From Longimicrobiales bacterium (lineage in GTDB: Bacteria > Gemmatimonadota > Gemmatimonadetes > Longimicrobiales > Gaopeijiaceae), in contig JANQDZ010000094.1 in the NCBI GenBank assembly GCA_028278645.1, positions 1 through 64,000 on the forward strand: a stretch of DNA of 64,000 bases. Reading direction: 5' to 3'. Position numbers and translations under genes: made by a program. The notes under the pieces are model-generated. The model did no database searches. It was not told where the DNA came from and was given only the letters and a program-made list of their open reading frames with translations. Shown piece by piece: positions 62,395-64,000 of the stretch (the stretch's first letter is position 1; each line of letters opens with the position of its first letter).

Positions 62395-64000
62395 CTAACC
62401 TCCCGGGTGGTACTCCTTCTCGATGTGCCCCTCCAGCTGGTCGGGGTAGAAGTACACCTCCCTCAGGTCACCCGTGGCGTACCGTTCGGCCTGGTCGTTG
62501 AAATGGGGGGAGTTGGGATCGCTGTTGAGCCCGCCCGCCGTCACCGCTTTGGCTTTGACCCGGTCTCCGAACTCCACCACAGCCACGAAGCTGTTCCCGC
62601 TCGTCCCATAGAACCGCTTGGTCCCTGGGTACCGTCTCGCCCCGAACGAAGCCAGTGATCCGTATCGGGCCGAGGTGAAGCCCACCGGCGTGCTCGGCTC
62701 GTCGTCGTTGAACGGCTGCTGGATGTCGCCGGTGAGGCGTTGGAAGCGGTTGATCTCACCCCATGGCGTCTGCCACGTGCCAAAGTCCTGCTCCAACCGT
62801 GCGGACCCGGCCGCCAAAGCCTGGAGGAGGGGTTCTCTGGCGGCGCCACTGGACATGAACTCGTTCATGGGGACCCCGGCGGCCTGAGCTGACTCTCGAA
62901 CGGTCTGGTTGAGAACCTCGGTGGTGAAGATGGCCAAGGAAGTAGCCACCGACTCAACCCCCCATCGGAGATCCCATTCACGCAAAGCCTCGACCTGCCC
63001 GGCCAATTGGGCCTTCAAGGGGTTTTCATCAGGGGTGGCGTCATAGGCCGCCACCAGGGCGGGGACGGTGGCCTCGAACCCGGGCAGGTAGCTGTCGAAC
63101 GCCGCCTCCATCAATCCGTCCAGTGTGAAGTCGGTCCGGCCCTCCAGAACCATGGTGGCGTGGATGCCCCGGGCGTTTTCACTTCCGCCGTCCATGTAGG
63201 GCGGGTAGTCGTCCTCTTCAGGGCTGTCCGGGCCCGATGCCGTATACGGCCAGTTGTTGGTGCAGAAGGACCACCCTACCCCCGGGTTGATGACGTTGGG
63301 GCTCTCCTCGATGGAGTGAACACCGTTCCAGTCCGTGGCCGGATCGCTGCCGTCCACCGGACGGCGGTAGTTGAGGTCCGGGTCCCGCACGGGGACAAAG
63401 TTGGAGTGGAGGTAGGCGAAGTTGCCCTCGGCATCGGCGAAGAGCGTGTTGTTGGAGGAGTTGGTATGGAGCTCCATGACCTCCAGGTACTCCTCCAGGT
63501 TCTTGGCTTTGGTCCGGGAGTAGGACTGGTTCAGGGCGTTCATGGGCTCCTCCATGAGGGCCATGGCCACCCACTTCCCGTCCACCGCCCTCACGATGGG
63601 TCCATGATGGGTCCGGTAAACCGTAAACTCGCGCTCGGCCATCCCCGAGTCGGTCTTGTAGGGCACGGTGATCTGAGTGACTTCCACCGGTCGCTCTTCA
63701 TCACCGTAGACGTAGTAAAGCCCGTCCTCCTTCTCGACGATGGTCTCCAGGAACTCGTCGATGTTGTCGACGCTGCTGGAGGTGTGCATCCACCCGGCGG
63801 TTTCGTTGAAGCCCTGGTAGATGAAGAACTGTCCCCAGGTCGATGCCCCATAAGCGTTCAGTCCTTCGTCGCTGGTGACGTGGGCTTCGTGTCGGAAGAA
63901 GAACGAGGTGTGAGGGTTGATGAGGAGCATGGCGTTGCCGTCCACCGTCACTGATGGTCCGAGGGCGATTCCGTTGGAGCCGGTGGGCTCGAACGGTTCC
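62395..64000 (-). CDS. Penicillin acylase family (Ntn-hydrolase), 5' end outside the window
   Basis: The visible frame gives about 534 residues and continues off the right edge. The beta-chain start is preserved: GSNGIALGPSVT (Ser codon at 63976-63978), where the Ser becomes the N-terminal nucleophile after autocleavage, followed by DGNAMLLINPHTSFFFRHE and FIYQGFNETAGWMHTSSSVD. The long beta chain ends near 62395. The alpha chain, spacer and signal peptide are not in the window. Family enzymes hydrolyse amides such as penicillins, acyl-homoserine lactones or bile-acid conjugates; which one applies cannot be judged. Ends with ...EGHIEKEYHPGG. Confidence 0.88.
   Translation of the reverse strand, partial: EPFEPTGSNGIALGPSVTVDGNAMLLINPHTSFFFRHEAHVTSDEGLNAYGASTWGQFFIYQGFNETAGWMHTSSSVDNIDEFLETIVEKEDGLYYVYGDEERPVEVTQITVPYKTDSGMAEREFTVYRTHHGPIVRAVDGKWVAMALMEEPMNALNQSYSRTKAKNLEEYLEVMELHTNSSNNTLFADAEGNFAYLHSNFVPVRDPDLNYRRPVDGSDPATDWNGVHSIEESPNVINPGVGWSFCTNNWPYTASGPDSPEEDDYPPYMDGGSENARGIHATMVLEGRTDFTLDGLMEAAFDSYLPGFEATVPALVAAYDATPDENPLKAQLAGQVEALREWDLRWGVESVATSLAIFTTEVLNQTVRESAQAAGVPMNEFMSSGAAREPLLQALAAGSARLEQDFGTWQTPWGEINRFQRLTGDIQQPFNDDEPSTPVGFTSARYGSLASFGARRYPGTKRFYGTSGNSFVAVVEFGDRVKAKAVTAGGLNSDPNSPHFNDQAERYATGDLREVYFYPDQLEGHIEKEYHPGG

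Noticed and set aside
1..64000. tRNA, rRNA, transposase, integrase, phage or CRISPR features
   Set aside because: Looked for by eye on both strands; none was found. Short RNA genes could still be missed without a covariance search.

Overview
The window is high-GC bacterial DNA with dense, mostly operon-packed genes. It carries Gram-negative features (lipoprotein signals, outer-membrane beta-barrels, a type VI secretion system) together with Ser/Thr kinases that carry BIG2 domains, large secreted Ig-like/BACON-like repeat lipoproteins, an SSS symporter, an alpha-L-fucosidase and a penicillin-acylase-type Ntn hydrolase. This mix would fit Gemmatimonadota or a similar lineage (Acidobacteriota and Myxococcota are alternatives). 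No rRNA, tRNA or other taxonomic marker is present, so the assignment is inference only. I saw no tRNA, rRNA, CRISPR array, transposase or phage gene.

Layout. (1) 1-10.2 kb is a housekeeping and catabolic flank: a partial SSS symporter with a tiny accessory ORF, methylmalonate-semialdehyde dehydrogenase, a hydantoin/Asp-Glu racemase with an APC permease, a Ca2+/Na+ antiporter with a HAMP-PAS sensor, a ChaN-like lipoprotein and a GH29 fucosidase with a PA14 domain. (2) 10.2-10.7 kb is a gap containing what looks like a glycosyltransferase remnant. (3) 10.7-44.6 kb is a near-complete type VI secretion locus. A leftward operon tssK1-tssL-tssM-lipoprotein builds the membrane complex. Next come a rightward proline-rich membrane protein with a kinase-N-lobe-like head and a leftward second tssK. 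A long rightward run follows: a VipA/VipB-like fusion paralogue, tssB, tssC, hcp, tagJ/impE, tssA, tssE, tssF, tssG, clpV, vgrG, a DUF6484 protein, a TIGR02270 HEAT protein, DUF2169, a DUF4150 PAAR-like protein, a ketosynthase-like protein without the usual cysteine, a PP2C phosphatase, two small cysteine-protease-like candidate effectors and a Ser/Thr kinase. No recognisable tssJ is present. (4) 44.6-52 kb is leftward: an outer-membrane barrel gene followed by a 1980-residue lipoprotein made of about 18 BACON-like repeats. (5) 52.2-55.6 kb is a rightward operon of two CsgG-related lipoproteins and a beta-barrel. It converges on a leftward operon (55.6-60.6 kb) of a BACON lipoprotein, a second Ser/Thr kinase with BIG2, and an FHA-trypsin membrane protein. 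(6) 60.9-64 kb holds a beta-propeller-like lipoprotein and the 5'-truncated (by the window) penicillin acylase family gene with its Ser nucleophile visible at the edge.

How the parts may work together. The T6SS sheath, tube, baseplate and membrane complex are present as single copies except TssK (two) and a sheath-like paralogue. The PP2C phosphatase and the kinase bracket the two candidate effectors, suggesting a threonine-phosphorylation switch. The kinase has a predicted extracytoplasmic part that includes the same repeat type that builds the adjacent giant lipoprotein, so the kinase, giant lipoprotein and barrel may form an envelope-sensing unit. That link is inference from sequence resemblance and adjacency. 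The most promising undescribed elements are the two cysteine-protease-like effectors, the VipA/VipB fusion, the proline-rich kinase-N-lobe protein with four Gly-x-Tyr-Thr motifs, and the shared repeat ectodomain.
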